A stretch of DNA of 53,080 nt from Anaerocolumna sp. (lineage in GTDB: Bacteria; Bacillota; Clostridia; Lachnospirales; Lachnospiraceae), in contig JARBTX010000020.1 in assembly GCA_029239975.1 (NCBI GenBank), positions 1-53,080 of the forward strand, written 5' to 3'. Shown piece after piece: positions 33,844 through 43,826 of this stretch (positions are counted from its first letter, which is position 1; each line of letters opens with the position of its first letter). Under the pieces are notes generated by a model. It searched no databases. It was not told the origin of the DNA and worked only from the letters and a program-made list of their open reading frames with translations. The position numbers and the translations under genes were made by a program.

Positions 33844-34704
33844 ATGAAAGAATTTACTTCCTGCAAAATGGCTGTTGAATCCTGTGTTACTAATAAATAT
33901 TTTGCAATTGCCCATTTATATAACGAAGAAAAAACCATGAACATGCATATTCATGATTGTTATGAAATCTATTATTCTATATCCGGTGGAAAACAATTTT
34001 TAATTGATAATAGATGTTATACCATAAACCCTGGTGATGTATTTTTTATTAATAAATATGAAAGCCATTACTTATCTCAAATTGATCAAATGGTACATGA
34101 ACGGATTGTTATATCTATTTATCCTGATTTTTTAAAGCAAATTTCTACTGATAACACTGATTTAAATTATTGCTTTGATTATCGCGATCAAGGTTTTAGT
34201 CATTGTATTTCACTAGATAAAGAAGAACAACAACGATTTCATTATTTTATACATAAAATTACCAGCGTGACTGGATATGGAGAAGATGTTCTTGAGAGAA
34301 CTGCCTTTGCAGAACTTATGATTTTATTAAATAAAGCATTTTTTTCTAGATGTCAGACAGAACCCCTATCTGGTTCCTATCAATATAGTAAGCAAGTGGA
34401 TCAAATATTAGGCTATATAAATCAGCACATTGAGCAACCTATTACCATAGAGCATTTATCGAAACAGTTCTTTTTAAGTGAGTCATATATTTGCAGAATC
34501 TTTAAGGCCACTACTGGTACAACAATCAATAAATATTTAACTGCTAGAAGAATTAGTATTGCAAAATCTCTCTTAGCTGACGGAAAAAATGTATTAGAAG
34601 TTTGTGAATCTTGTGGATTTCAGGATTATAGTAACTTTTTAAAAGCCTTTACAAAAACAGTGGGCATATCTCCTAAGAAATATGCCCAGTATAGTGTAAA
34701 ATAA
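33844..34704 (+). CDS. AraC family transcriptional regulator, probable controller of the kduI operon
   Basis: The 286-residue regulator has an N-terminal cupin domain (about 25-150; HIHDCYEIYYSISGGKQFLI and NPGDVFFINKYESHYLSQ). Its C-terminal double HTH is at about 185-283, with TIEHLSKQFFLSESYICRIF and NVLEVCESCGFQDYSNFLKA. The AGAAAGGGG ribosome binding site supports the start. It diverges from kduI, so it most likely activates uronate/rhamnose catabolism in response to a breakdown product. Its stop is only two bases from the stop of the convergent aconitase gene, with no terminator between them. Confidence 0.92.
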   Translation: MKEFTSCKMAVESCVTNKYFAIAHLYNEEKTMNMHIHDCYEIYYSISGGKQFLIDNRCYTINPGDVFFINKYESHYLSQIDQMVHERIVISIYPDFLKQISTDNTDLNYCFDYRDQGFSHCISLDKEEQQRFHYFIHKITSVTGYGEDVLERTAFAELMILLNKAFFSRCQTEPLSGSYQYSKQVDQILGYINQHIEQPITIEHLSKQFFLSESYICRIFKATTGTTINKYLTARRISIAKSLLADGKNVLEVCESCGFQDYSNFLKAFTKTVGISPKKYAQYSVK

Positions 34705-34706
34705 AG

Positions 34707-37442
34707 TTACATTACTAATTTTTCTCTTAAAACCATCTGTAATATGCCACCATGACGATAATAATCTACATCTACGACAGAGTCGAAACGTACTAATGCT
34801 TTAAACACAGTCAAAGTACCATCTGGTGCTTTGGCTGTTACATTTATTTTATCATGTGGTTTTACTTCATCTGATAAATCAACATTAATCATTTCTTCAC
34901 CAGTTAATCCTAAGCTATCTGCTGATTCACCATTTATAAATTCTAAAGGTAAAATCCCCATCATAACAAGGTTTGAACGATGAATTCTTTCATAACTTTC
35001 AGCAATTACGGTTTTAACACCTAATAAATTTGGTCCTTTGGCTGCCCAATCTCTAGATGAACCCATACCATAATCCTTACCTGCAAGAACTACTAGACCT
35101 GTATTCTCTTCTTTATATTTCATACAAGCATCAAAGATGGTCATTACTTCCTTGGTTGGCCAGTAAGTGGTAAACCCGCCTTCCGTTCCCGGTGCTATCT
35201 GATTTCTAATACGAATATTTGCAAAGGTTCCTCTCATCATAACTTCATGATTACCGCGTCTTGCACCATAGGTATTAAAGTCTTTTGCTTCCACTCCATG
35301 CTCTAATAAATATTTACCTGCAGGTGTATTTTTACCAATGGATCCAGCAGGTGAAATATGGTCAGTTGTAATGGAATCTTTAAATTTTGCAATGACTCTG
35401 AGGTCTTTTAGTGGGGTGATTTGTTCTGGATTTTGCTTTAATTCTTTAAAATAAGTTGGGTTTTGTATATAAGTAGATGCATCATCAAATTCATATAATG
35501 GGCTATCTCCAACTTCAATAGAATTCCACATATCATTATTATCATAAACCTTTTTGTACTCATTTAGGAACAATTCAGGTTTCAAATATTTGTTTACAAC
35601 ATTTTGAATTTCTAATGAACTTGGCCATATATCCTTAAGATAAACATCATTTCCATTGGTATCTTTACCTATAGAATCCTTTAATAGGTTGGTATTCATA
35701 GTACCTGCTAACGCATATGCAATAACTAATATTGGTGAAGCTAAATAATTTGCTTTAACCAATGGATGAATGCGTCCTTCAAAATTACGGTTACCGGATA
35801 ATACAGACGTTACTAATAAATCGTTATCCGTAATGGTATTTTCGATTTCTGGTAATAAAGGTCCAGAATTACCAATACAAGTTGCACAGCCATAACCTAC
35901 CACATGATATCCTAACTTTTCTAAATATGGTAAAAGACCTGATTCTTCTAAATAAGCAGTTACTACTTTAGACCCTGGTGCTAGAGATGTTTTAACGTGT
36001 GCTGGAACGGTTAAACCTTTTTCTACTGCATTTTTAGCAAGTAAACCAGCACCTAGCATAACATAAGGGTTGGAAGTATTAGTACAAGACGTAATGGATG
36101 CAATGGCTAGAGCACCAGTTTCCATAACACTGCTTCTACCATCCTTTAAGTTAACTTCTGCTTTTTTACTGAATTCACTTTGATCCAAACCATGTCCAGC
36201 TGCACCTTGTGGTGCAGTTATGGATGCTACAAATTCATCTTTTACAGCACTAAGTGGTATTAAATCCTGTGGACGTTTTGGACCTGATATACTTGATTCC
36301 ACTGTAGATAAATCCAATTCTAAAACGTCTGAATATTTCGCTATGTGATTGATGTCCGAATAGAACATGTTATTTTTAATTAAATAAGTTTTTATTAACT
36401 CAACTTGTTCCTTGGAACGACCAGTTAGTAGTAAATATTCTAGTGTTTCATCATCAACTGGGAAAAAACCACAAGTTGCTCCGTATTCTGGCGCCATATT
36501 CGCAATGGTTGCACGATCTGCTAAAGGTAAATGTTTTACACCTTCCCCAAAATACTCTACAAATTTATTAACTACTCCCTTTTTACGCAACAACTGTGTT
36601 ACTCTAAGGGCTAAATCCGTTGCAGTCGTTCCTGGTTGTAATTCTCCAGTTAATTTAACTCCGATTACTTCTGGCATCTGAAAATAAGATGGCTGCCCTA
36701 ACATTCCAGCTTCCGCTTCTATACCACCAACACCCCAGCCTAAAACACCAAGTCCATTTATCATAGTGGTATGAGAATCTGTTCCCACTAAAGTGTCTGG
36801 GAATAGGTATTGAATCTCACCATCTTTTTTCATGGATACAACTTGTGCTAGGTATTCTAAGTTAACTTGATGTACAATCCCTGTATCTGGTGGAATAACT
36901 GTAAAATTATCAAATACACCTTGCGCCCAATTTAAGAATTTATATCGTTCCATATTGCGTTCAAATTCTAGATTCATATTATCTTTTAATGCATCTAAGC
37001 TACCATAAGTATCTACTTGAACAGAATGGTCAATTACTAAATCAACTGAAACTTCTGGGTTAATTCGTTTAATCCACTCTAACTTCTTTTGTTCATCTGC
37101 TTCATTCTCTACTACGTTTGACATAGCAGTTCGCATTGCCGCAAGATCAACAACAGCTGGTACACCCGTGAAGTCTTGTAAAATTACTCTAGAAGGTTTA
37201 AATGGTACTTCTGCTTCTTTACTAATCCCCATTGTCCAGTTAGCTAAATCACTGATATGTTTTTCTGTAATAACACGACCATCACATTGTCTTACTACTG
37301 CTTCTAGTAATATCTTGATGGAATATGGTAAGGATTTTATATCAAATCCTTCCGCACTAAGGGTATCTATACTGTAATAATGGTAGGTTTCACCATTAAG
37401 ATTAAATTGCTTTAAAGCTTTCTCTTTTAAATTAAGAGCCAT
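34707..37442 (-). CDS. acnA: Aconitate hydratase AcnA
   Basis: The 911-residue monomeric aconitase interconverts citrate and isocitrate through a [4Fe-4S] cluster. Cluster cysteines are in [11 protein letters not shown] and in [14 protein letters not shown]. The AcnA/IRP-type layout is complete, including [20 protein letters not shown] and the C-terminal swivel domain with [16 protein letters not shown]. The ATG at 37442 has GGAGTGA upstream; the open frame extends 21 codons further but reads AT-rich leader. It stands alone. In an anaerobe it would serve the oxidative branch toward 2-oxoglutarate and glutamate. No citrate synthase or isocitrate dehydrogenase is adjacent. Confidence 0.95.
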   Translation of the reverse strand: MALNLKEKALKQFNLNGETYHYYSIDTLSAEGFDIKSLPYSIKILLEAVVRQCDGRVITEKHISDLANWTMGISKEAEVPFKPSRVILQDFTGVPAVVDLAAMRTAMSNVVENEADEQKKLEWIKRINPEVSVDLVIDHSVQVDTYGSLDALKDNMNLEFERNMERYKFLNWAQGVFDNFTVIPPDTGIVHQVNLEYLAQVVSMKKDGEIQYLFPDTLVGTDSHTTMINGLGVLGWGVGGIEAEAGMLGQPSYFQMPEVIGVKLTGELQPGTTATDLALRVTQLLRKKGVVNKFVEYFGEGVKHLPLADRATIANMAPEYGATCGFFPVDDETLEYLLLTGRSKEQVELIKTYLIKNNMFYSDINHIAKYSDVLELDLSTVESSISGPKRPQDLIPLSAVKDEFVASITAPQGAAGHGLDQSEFSKKAEVNLKDGRSSVMETGALAIASITSCTNTSNPYVMLGAGLLAKNAVEKGLTVPAHVKTSLAPGSKVVTAYLEESGLLPYLEKLGYHVVGYGCATCIGNSGPLLPEIENTITDNDLLVTSVLSGNRNFEGRIHPLVKANYLASPILVIAYALAGTMNTNLLKDSIGKDTNGNDVYLKDIWPSSLEIQNVVNKYLKPELFLNEYKKVYDNNDMWNSIEVGDSPLYEFDDASTYIQNPTYFKELKQNPEQITPLKDLRVIAKFKDSITTDHISPAGSIGKNTPAGKYLLEHGVEAKDFNTYGARRGNHEVMMRGTFANIRIRNQIAPGTEGGFTTYWPTKEVMTIFDACMKYKEENTGLVVLAGKDYGMGSSRDWAAKGPNLLGVKTVIAESYERIHRSNLVMMGILPLEFINGESADSLGLTGEEMINVDLSDEVKPHDKINVTAKAPDGTLTVFKALVRFDSVVDVDYYRHGGILQMVLREKLVM

Positions 37443-37808
37443 ATAATCACTCCAATCAAATTTATATTTATGCATTATAATATCATTTAAATAAATTTTC
37501 ATCAAGATGTTTTCGATGTTTCTTTATTTTTCTTTGTTCATTGCACTTCAAACAGTTGGAAAACAGAACCAATATTGTATATTTATTCTTTATATCCCCT
37601 CTAAATCAACAGTACGGCTTACTTCCTATATAATGTATATTAACATTTAGAACTATTTTTTAGACTATTACTTTGAAATTTATCTTAGCTTTTGATCTGT
37701 TAATTTGAACTTCGTTTTATATTAACACTTGATTATTTCTGATTCGAACCAATTTGTATAATCTGAATATAATAATAAGAATAATGTCGAATAAAGGAGT
37801 TGACAATA
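37443..37808. other. Divergent intergenic region between acnA and the RCC1 genes
   Basis: It holds a TATAAT at 37474-37479 on the minus strand, a likely acnA -10, and AT-rich DNA before the plus-strand RCC1 gene with TATAAT-like hexamers near 37756-37770. No RNA structure or coding frame stands out. Confidence 0.5.
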
Positions 37809-39251
37809 ATGTTTTTTATATTAATTCTTTCACTTATCTTTCTAATAATTTTTCCATTTTTAATTTTCATATTCCACAATTTTACACGTAAAATAAATGG
37901 TATTATCCTTTTAATCCTTTCTGCAATTTTATTATTAGTAGGTATTATTTTAGCACCGGAATTAATTGGTATAGCACTTATCTTTTCTAATATTTATTTG
38001 ATAATCATTAGTTTCACTCTAGTCATTAAAATTAGTATTCAATCTTTAAATGTATCTGGATTAATTATTGTTGGAATAGCTATCCTATTGGGATTTATCA
38101 CAAACTATGTCATGTATAATAACCATAATGTAACATGGGCATGGGGTATAAATTCATATGGACAACTTGGTAATGGAACAGCTTCTTCTAGTAATATTCC
38201 TATTCGCAATGAAAAAATACCTTACTTTATTAAAATTGATTCATATAATGAACATAGTTTAGCTGTGGATGAAGATTATAATGCATGGGCTTGGGGTCAT
38301 AATCGTTATGGACAATTAGGAGATGGTACCTTAATAAATGAATATGCACCTGTAAAAGTATACAAAATACAAAATATAGTTGAAGTTTCTGCTGGAAAAT
38401 ATCACAGTCTTGCATTGGACAAATCAGGTAGTGTATGGGCTTGGGGTGATGATTCTTTTTGGCAATTAGGTGATGAAGGTGGTGGATATAGTGAAATTCC
38501 TTATACCGTATCAAATCTAACTAATATTATTGCAATTGATGCTGGGTATGTTCACAGCGTAGCTTTGGACAAATCTGGTCAAGTCTTTAGTTGGGGATAT
38601 AACTATTTAGGTCGTGACCTAAATTCATATGATGTATCCCCTGCAATCATTACCAATTTGCCAAAGATTACATTTATATCAACTAGCGAATACAACACCT
38701 TAGCATTGGATGAAAACAAAAATGTATGGGCATGGGGCCAAAATTATTTTGGGCAATTAGGTAACGGGACAAAAGAAATGGTTAAATACCCTATTAAAAT
38801 AAGCACTTTGTCTAGTATTATTGCAATTTCTAGTGGTGATACTTTTAGTTTTGCCATTGACAAAGATGGAAACAGCTGGGCCTTTGGTGATAACCGTTAT
38901 GGCCAATTTGGTAATGGAACGACCACATCAAGTTACGTTCCAGTTCAAGTAAATTTACCATTTAAGATAAAATCCATTCAATGTGGTTCAAATTTTTGCT
39001 CTGCAATAGATATTGATGGGAACCTTTGGTCCTGGGGCAGTAATAATGGTGGCGCACTAGGTACTGGTAAGCCTATCTCTTATAGTTCAGCACCAATTAA
39101 AATAGGTAGTCTTTCTAATATAGCAGAAGTTTCTAGTGGTAATTCATACACTATAGCATTGGAACATCCATCCATACCGACAAGTTATATTGTTATGATT
39201 ATAATAGTAATCCTTTTATTTCTTATAGGATCCATTATAACTTTTATGTAA
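37809..39251 (+). CDS. Membrane-anchored RCC1-repeat seven-bladed propeller protein, paralog 1
   Basis: The 480-residue protein has four N-terminal membrane helices (about 1-24, 31-52, 54-77, 87-106), seven RCC1-type repeats (about 112-445) and one C-terminal helix (about 460-480). The repeats carry the W-(A/S)-(W/F)-G motif, for example WAWGINSYGQLGNGT and WAWGHNRYGQLGDGT, and probably close into a seven-bladed beta-propeller. Basic residues after helices 1 and 3 put those loops inside, so the propeller should face outward. The ATG at 37809 has AAAGGAG nine bases upstream. It is followed 34 bp later by a paralog. No function is known; ligand or protein binding at the surface is the obvious idea. 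Confidence 0.85.
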   Translation: MFFILILSLIFLIIFPFLIFIFHNFTRKINGIILLILSAILLLVGIILAPELIGIALIFSNIYLIIISFTLVIKISIQSLNVSGLIIVGIAILLGFITNYVMYNNHNVTWAWGINSYGQLGNGTASSSNIPIRNEKIPYFIKIDSYNEHSLAVDEDYNAWAWGHNRYGQLGDGTLINEYAPVKVYKIQNIVEVSAGKYHSLALDKSGSVWAWGDDSFWQLGDEGGGYSEIPYTVSNLTNIIAIDAGYVHSVALDKSGQVFSWGYNYLGRDLNSYDVSPAIITNLPKITFISTSEYNTLALDENKNVWAWGQNYFGQLGNGTKEMVKYPIKISTLSSIIAISSGDTFSFAIDKDGNSWAFGDNRYGQFGNGTTTSSYVPVQVNLPFKIKSIQCGSNFCSAIDIDGNLWSWGSNNGGALGTGKPISYSSAPIKIGSLSNIAEVSSGNSYTIALEHPSIPTSYIVMIIIVILLFLIGSIITFM

Positions 39252-39285
39252 ATTAGCTTTATTAAAAGAAATGGAGGAAACTATT

Positions 39286-40722
39286 ATGATATTACAAATT
39301 ATAGGACTGTTATTTATACTTGCATTGATTAGCATCTTGATTGTTCACAAAATACAGGATAAGGCAAAACAAATAATTGGTGTCATAACTGCTGTTATAT
39401 CTTTTATTATTTTATTTATAGGCATAAATGTTTTACCCATTGAAATACGCGGTATTATCATTGCTATGGGTGCTTATTTATTATTTATTAGTTTATATTT
39501 TATAATAAGAAAAAATAGTTCCATCACGAATAATTTAGGATTGTTAATAATTGGAGTATCAGCTTTATTTACAATCTTTTTTTACCATATTCCAATTCAT
39601 AATAATGACGGTAAAATATTTGTGTGGGGTGATAACTATTATGGTCAATTAGGTAATAACACCTTGTTAAATAGTAATATTCCTATTCCAATTGATAGTA
39701 ATATTGGCTTTACTGATATATCTATAGGTACATCTCATTGTATGGCAATAGACACTAACGGTTCTGTGTGGGCTTGGGGTGATAATTCTTATGGTAAATT
39801 AGGGAATGGAACATGGAATAATAGTACGATACCAGTAAAAGTAAAGAACATAAGTGATATTACAAAAATATCAGCAGGAGAATGGCACTCTTTAGCACTA
39901 GAGCATAACGGTATCATTTGGGCTTGGGGTAATAATTACTTTGGGCAGATAGATGGTGATGCTTTAATCGATTACCATAGTATCCCTGTAAAAGTCAAAG
40001 CTATTGCAAATATAATAAATATAAAATGTGCTGATTTCACTTATAATTATGCCATTCACGAAAATGGATCTGTATGGAAGTGGGGAGATAATGTTTCTTT
40101 TATACCTAGATATCCTGTTCAATTGATTTATATACCAAATCTTATTGATATATTAGGGAATAGAGATTTTCAATTAGCATTAGATAAAGATGGTGTCGTT
40201 TGGGCTTGGGGTAATAATACTTATGGACAAATAGGTGATGGAACTACAGATAATACAAATATACCAAAAAAGGTTAGCAGTCTTAAAGATATAAAGAAGA
40301 TTTCAATTAGAAATCATGCTTGTTTTGCGGTTGATTCTAACGGCATATTATGGGCATGGGGAGATAATGGAAATGGTGAATTTGGTAACGGGAATTATAT
40401 TAGTTCAAATCTTCCAATTCCAATTACAAATTCATTTAAAATTGAATCTATTGAAAGTAGTGTTTATCACACCTTAATTCTAGATACAAACGGGCATGCC
40501 TGGGCTTGGGGTAATAATAAAGATGGTGAACTGGGTAATGGAACTAATATTGATAGCATTATTCCAGTTAAAATAGATAGTATACACAGTATAACTAAAA
40601 TTTCTGCTAGTTTATATAATAGTATGGCATTACAAGAAGGAACAACTTCAATCATTTTTATAGTTTTTGTTGTAATATATATTTGTTTGATTATAATTGG
40701 GATGTTTCTAGCATTTGTTTAA
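39286..40722 (+). CDS. Membrane-anchored RCC1-repeat seven-bladed propeller protein, paralog 2
   Basis: The 478-residue protein has the same architecture as its upstream neighbour: four N-terminal helices, seven repeats (VWGDNYYGQLGNNT, WAWGDNSYGKLGNGT, WAWGNNYFGQI, WKWGDN, WAWGNNTYGQIGDGT, WAWGDNGNGEFGNG, WAWGNNKDGELGNGT) and one C-terminal helix. Blade four is degenerate and lacks the GQLGNGT part. Positive charges (HKIQDKAKQ, IRKNSS) again place the propeller outside. GGAGG lies eight bases before the ATG at 39286; the ATG 15 bases earlier overlaps that site. The pair arose by gene duplication and forms an operon ending at a strong terminator. Confidence 0.85.
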   Translation: MILQIIGLLFILALISILIVHKIQDKAKQIIGVITAVISFIILFIGINVLPIEIRGIIIAMGAYLLFISLYFIIRKNSSITNNLGLLIIGVSALFTIFFYHIPIHNNDGKIFVWGDNYYGQLGNNTLLNSNIPIPIDSNIGFTDISIGTSHCMAIDTNGSVWAWGDNSYGKLGNGTWNNSTIPVKVKNISDITKISAGEWHSLALEHNGIIWAWGNNYFGQIDGDALIDYHSIPVKVKAIANIINIKCADFTYNYAIHENGSVWKWGDNVSFIPRYPVQLIYIPNLIDILGNRDFQLALDKDGVVWAWGNNTYGQIGDGTTDNTNIPKKVSSLKDIKKISIRNHACFAVDSNGILWAWGDNGNGEFGNGNYISSNLPIPITNSFKIESIESSVYHTLILDTNGHAWAWGNNKDGELGNGTNIDSIIPVKIDSIHSITKISASLYNSMALQEGTTSIIFIVFVVIYICLIIIGMFLAFV

Positions 40723-40815
40723 TATTGGAATATGTTTCATTTTATTGTATCATTAATTGTATCATTAAATGTATTTAAATGAATGAGAGATAATATTGTT
40801 TACTTAAATATTAAT

Positions 40816-40900
40816 AAAAAGGATATCTACTATTCATACTAGACCTATGACATAAATTAATATGTCAAAACGTCATGATCGAATTTATAGATATCCTTTT
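40816..40900. terminator. Bidirectional terminator between RCC1 pair and hydF
   Basis: AAAAGGATATCTA and TAGATATCCTTTT pair around an inner TATGACATA/TATGTCA stem, with A- and T-runs on both sides. It serves the converging RCC1 operon (+) and hydF (-). Confidence 0.8.
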
Positions 40901-40956
40901 AAGTTGAAATTAGAATATATACTTAATTATTACAATTATTAAATCATAATTTATTG

Positions 40957-42147
40957 TTAAATTGTAATCTTATCTAAAATTCCAGATAAATAAGCTATTA
41001 CAACACCATAATTAGACATTGGAACCTTTTGATTTTTAGCAGAATCGATTCGGTTTAAGACATATTTACGATTAAACATACAAGCTCCACATTGAATAAT
41101 AAGGTCATACTGTGATAAGTCACTAGGAAAATCCGATCCACTTACAACATCAACCGTTAATCCAGCACCTACTCTTTGCTTTAACATTCGTGGTAGTTTT
41201 TCTCTTCCGATATCTTCAGCTAATGGCGCATGAGTACAGGCTTCTGCAATTAATACCTTTGATTTTTCTGTTAAACTATCGATTACTGCTGCACTTTCTG
41301 CATAATAGTTTATGTCTCCCTTATGATTCGCAAAAAGGACAGAAAAAGATGTTAACATACTCTCGTCTGGTTTTTTATCATAAACGGTCTTAAAAACTTG
41401 AGAATCAGTTATAATTAACTTTGGTGGTTTTGAAAAACTAGCGAGTGCTTGATCTAGTTTATCCGTTGTACAACTAAGAACAATACATTTTTTATCTAAT
41501 AATTCTCGTAAAGTTTGAACTTGTGGTAGTATTAAACGTCCCTTTGGTGCTTGAATATCTTGTGGCATTACAAGAAGTACTGTATCATCTTCACCAACTA
41601 GATTACCAGTAATACTTACTGTATCAAAATCTTCAGGCAGTTTTCTCATGATTTCTTCTTTGATTTTTTGAATCCCTGTTTTTTCTTTTGCACTGATGAT
41701 TAATGGTTTTTCCTTACAAGCTTCATAATAAAGCACTGCAATTTCATCTGCATTTTGAATTTCGTCTGCTTTATTAATAACGATAACAAAAGGTGTATTT
41801 TTTGATTTTAATAATTGGATCCAATGCAGTTCTTCCTTCATTTCCTTATCACAAGTAACAATAAGTGCAACGTCCGTTTTTTCTAATGCAAGTTTCGTTT
41901 TTTCAACTCTCATCGTTCCAAGTTCACCAACATCATCAAATCCTGCAGTATCAATTAAAACACATGGCCCAAGACCATATATTTCCATAGTTTTATACAC
42001 AGGATCCGTAGTGGTTCCTGCTACATCTGATACTAATGCTGTGTTATGACCTGTGATTGCATTGATTAAAGTTGACTTACCACTATTTCTTTTACCAAAT
42101 ATACCAATATGTAATTGGTTTGCTCTAGGTGTTCCAGTTAAACTCAT
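40957..42147 (-). CDS. hydF: [FeFe]-hydrogenase maturation GTPase HydF
   Basis: The 396-residue scaffold GTPase receives the di-iron precursor made by HydE and HydG and delivers it to the hydrogenase. The N-terminal G domain (about 8-175) has GKRNSGKST (Walker A), DTAGFDD (G3) and NKAD (G4). A dimerisation domain follows. The C-terminal cluster domain has CTHAPLAEDIGREKLPR and QCGACMFNRK, which supplies the CxH...CxxC ligands. GGAGAG precedes the start. It follows hydG in the same direction but is separated by 255 bp carrying a long-hairpin repeat, so it may have its own promoter. No hydrogenase structural gene is in the window. Confidence 0.95.
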   Translation of the reverse strand: MSLTGTPRANQLHIGIFGKRNSGKSTLINAITGHNTALVSDVAGTTTDPVYKTMEIYGLGPCVLIDTAGFDDVGELGTMRVEKTKLALEKTDVALIVTCDKEMKEELHWIQLLKSKNTPFVIVINKADEIQNADEIAVLYYEACKEKPLIISAKEKTGIQKIKEEIMRKLPEDFDTVSITGNLVGEDDTVLLVMPQDIQAPKGRLILPQVQTLRELLDKKCIVLSCTTDKLDQALASFSKPPKLIITDSQVFKTVYDKKPDESMLTSFSVLFANHKGDINYYAESAAVIDSLTEKSKVLIAEACTHAPLAEDIGREKLPRMLKQRVGAGLTVDVVSGSDFPSDLSQYDLIIQCGACMFNRKYVLNRIDSAKNQKVPMSNYGVVIAYLSGILDKITI

Positions 42148-42252
42148 ATGCTCTCCTTTTTTCTATCAGAATCTTAATGTACAATTAGGGTGACAAAAGT
42201 CGAAATTAAGTTTACGAATGAATATCGTCTTTATTACTCTAATCAATAAAGT

Positions 42253-42395
42253 CATTGCGAAACATCAAAGATGAAATTATTTATCATACAATGCATACGT
42301 GTTTTCTAGCTGAATCTTGCCCCCTAGGGCAACTGAAGCTAGAAAATTCGTATGTATTGTATGATAAATTCAATAACCTAAATAGTTTCGCAATA
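42253..42395. repeat. Long-hairpin repeat, copy 4 (intact)
   Basis: Nested arms are ATTGCGAAAC with GTTTCGCAAT (ends), ATTTATCATACAAT (42279-42292) with ATTGTATGATAAAT (42356-42369), TTTTCTAGCT with AGCTAGAAAA, and TTGCCC with GGGCAA. The core is nearly identical to that at 32615-32762, while the middle arms differ by paired changes. It lies between hydG and hydF. Confidence 0.85.
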
Positions 42396-42402
42396 ACCTA
42401 TA

Positions 42403-43821
42403 CTAAAATCTAAAATCACGTTTTCCATTCTCTACTTCGGATAAATAGCCAAATGCAATGTTACGAACTTTTTCATTCGTAATATGTTCCATTTCTTGTT
42501 TTATGACAGCTTCGCCTTTTTCCTTTGTATCGATTGAAGCGTAATCTTCTAGATATTCTTTTAACGTCATTAATGCATTAGGTTGACAACAGTTAGCAAT
42601 CTGCCCCGATTTCACAAGCTTCATAAATCGATCACCGGTTCTTCCTTCACGGTAACAAGCAGTACAAAAACTTGGAATATAACCAGAACTTAATAACCAA
42701 TTTACAACTTGATCCAGAGTTCGTTTGTCTTCCACATCAAATTGTTGTGAATTCTCTTCTTCGGATTCTGGTTTGGCATAACCACCAACACTAGTTTTAG
42801 AACCACCACTAATTTGGGTTACTCCTAATTTAAGAACTTTCTCTCTTGTCTTTTGTGATTCTCTAGTAGAAACAATCATACCTGTATAAGGAACAGCAAT
42901 TCTTAGAATCGCTACAATCTTCTCAAAGATTTCATCGGATATGGAATCTTTAAAATCATCTGGATTAATATCATCTGCTGGACGTATTCTTGGTACGCTG
43001 ATTGTATGTGGCCCCACACCCATCGCTGCTTCTAAATGCTCCGCGTGCATTAAAAGTCCAACAAAATCATAACGATATAGATTAAGTCCAAATAAAACAC
43101 CTAATCCAACATCATCAATTCCGCCTTCCATAGCACGGTCCATAGCTTCTGTATGATAAGCGTAATTATGTTTTGGACCCGTTGGATGAAGATTCTCGTA
43201 GTTTTCTTTGTGATAGGTCTCTTGGAAAAGAATATAAGTACCAATACCTGCATCTCTTAATTTACTATAATTTTCTACTGTGGTAGCAGCTATATTAACA
43301 TTAACTCTACGGATTTCACCATTTTTATGTTTGATAGAATAAATGGTTTTAATACTCTCAAGTACATACTCAATTGGACTATTGATTGGATCTTCTCCAG
43401 TTTCTAAAGCAAGGCGCTTATGCCCCATATCTTGAAGCGCAATTACTTCCTTCCTAATCTCATCCTGAGTTAATTTCTTTCTTGCAATATGTTTATTCTT
43501 ATAATGATAAGGACAATATACACAGCCGTTTACGCAATGATTTGATAAGTATAATGGTGCAAACATTACAATTCGATTACCATAGAATTTTTGCTTAATT
43601 TCTCTTGCAAGCTGATACATTCTCTCGTTTTCATCATTTAAATCACATTCTAGCAAAACTGCTGCCTCTCTGTGAGTAATCCCCTTCATTTCTTTGGCTT
43701 TATCAATAATACTGTTAATTAAAGCACGATTACTTTTATTTTCTTTTGCAAAATCAATCGTTTCTAATATTTCTTCATGATTAATAAACTCTTCTGCCTT
43801 TTTTGAATTTACATTATACAT
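42403..43821 (-). CDS. hydG: [FeFe]-hydrogenase maturation radical SAM tyrosine lyase HydG
   Basis: The 472-residue enzyme cleaves tyrosine to give the CO and cyanide ligands of the H-cluster. The radical-SAM cluster motif is NHCVNGCVYC (CX3CX2C, near residue 95). The C-terminal auxiliary cluster motif FCTACYREGRTGDRF with a later C-x-PNA segment (CCQPNALMTLKEY) is the HydG-specific extension that distinguishes it from ThiH. GGAGG lies before the ATG and belongs to a repeat element. It follows hydE in the operon. Confidence 0.95.
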   Translation of the reverse strand: MYNVNSKKAEEFINHEEILETIDFAKENKSNRALINSIIDKAKEMKGITHREAAVLLECDLNDENERMYQLAREIKQKFYGNRIVMFAPLYLSNHCVNGCVYCPYHYKNKHIARKKLTQDEIRKEVIALQDMGHKRLALETGEDPINSPIEYVLESIKTIYSIKHKNGEIRRVNVNIAATTVENYSKLRDAGIGTYILFQETYHKENYENLHPTGPKHNYAYHTEAMDRAMEGGIDDVGLGVLFGLNLYRYDFVGLLMHAEHLEAAMGVGPHTISVPRIRPADDINPDDFKDSISDEIFEKIVAILRIAVPYTGMIVSTRESQKTREKVLKLGVTQISGGSKTSVGGYAKPESEEENSQQFDVEDKRTLDQVVNWLLSSGYIPSFCTACYREGRTGDRFMKLVKSGQIANCCQPNALMTLKEYLEDYASIDTKEKGEAVIKQEMEHITNEKVRNIAFGYLSEVENGKRDFRF

Positions 43822-43826
43822 ACTAA

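Noticed and set aside
38230..38514. 94-residue minus-strand frame inside the first RCC1 gene
   Set aside because: It is created by the repeated WAWG codons read in reverse; repetitive His/Leu/Tyr composition.
42253..42395. Ordinary rho-independent terminator between hydG and hydF
   Set aside because: The structure is far longer than a terminator, has no T-tail, and recurs elsewhere as a dispersed repeat.
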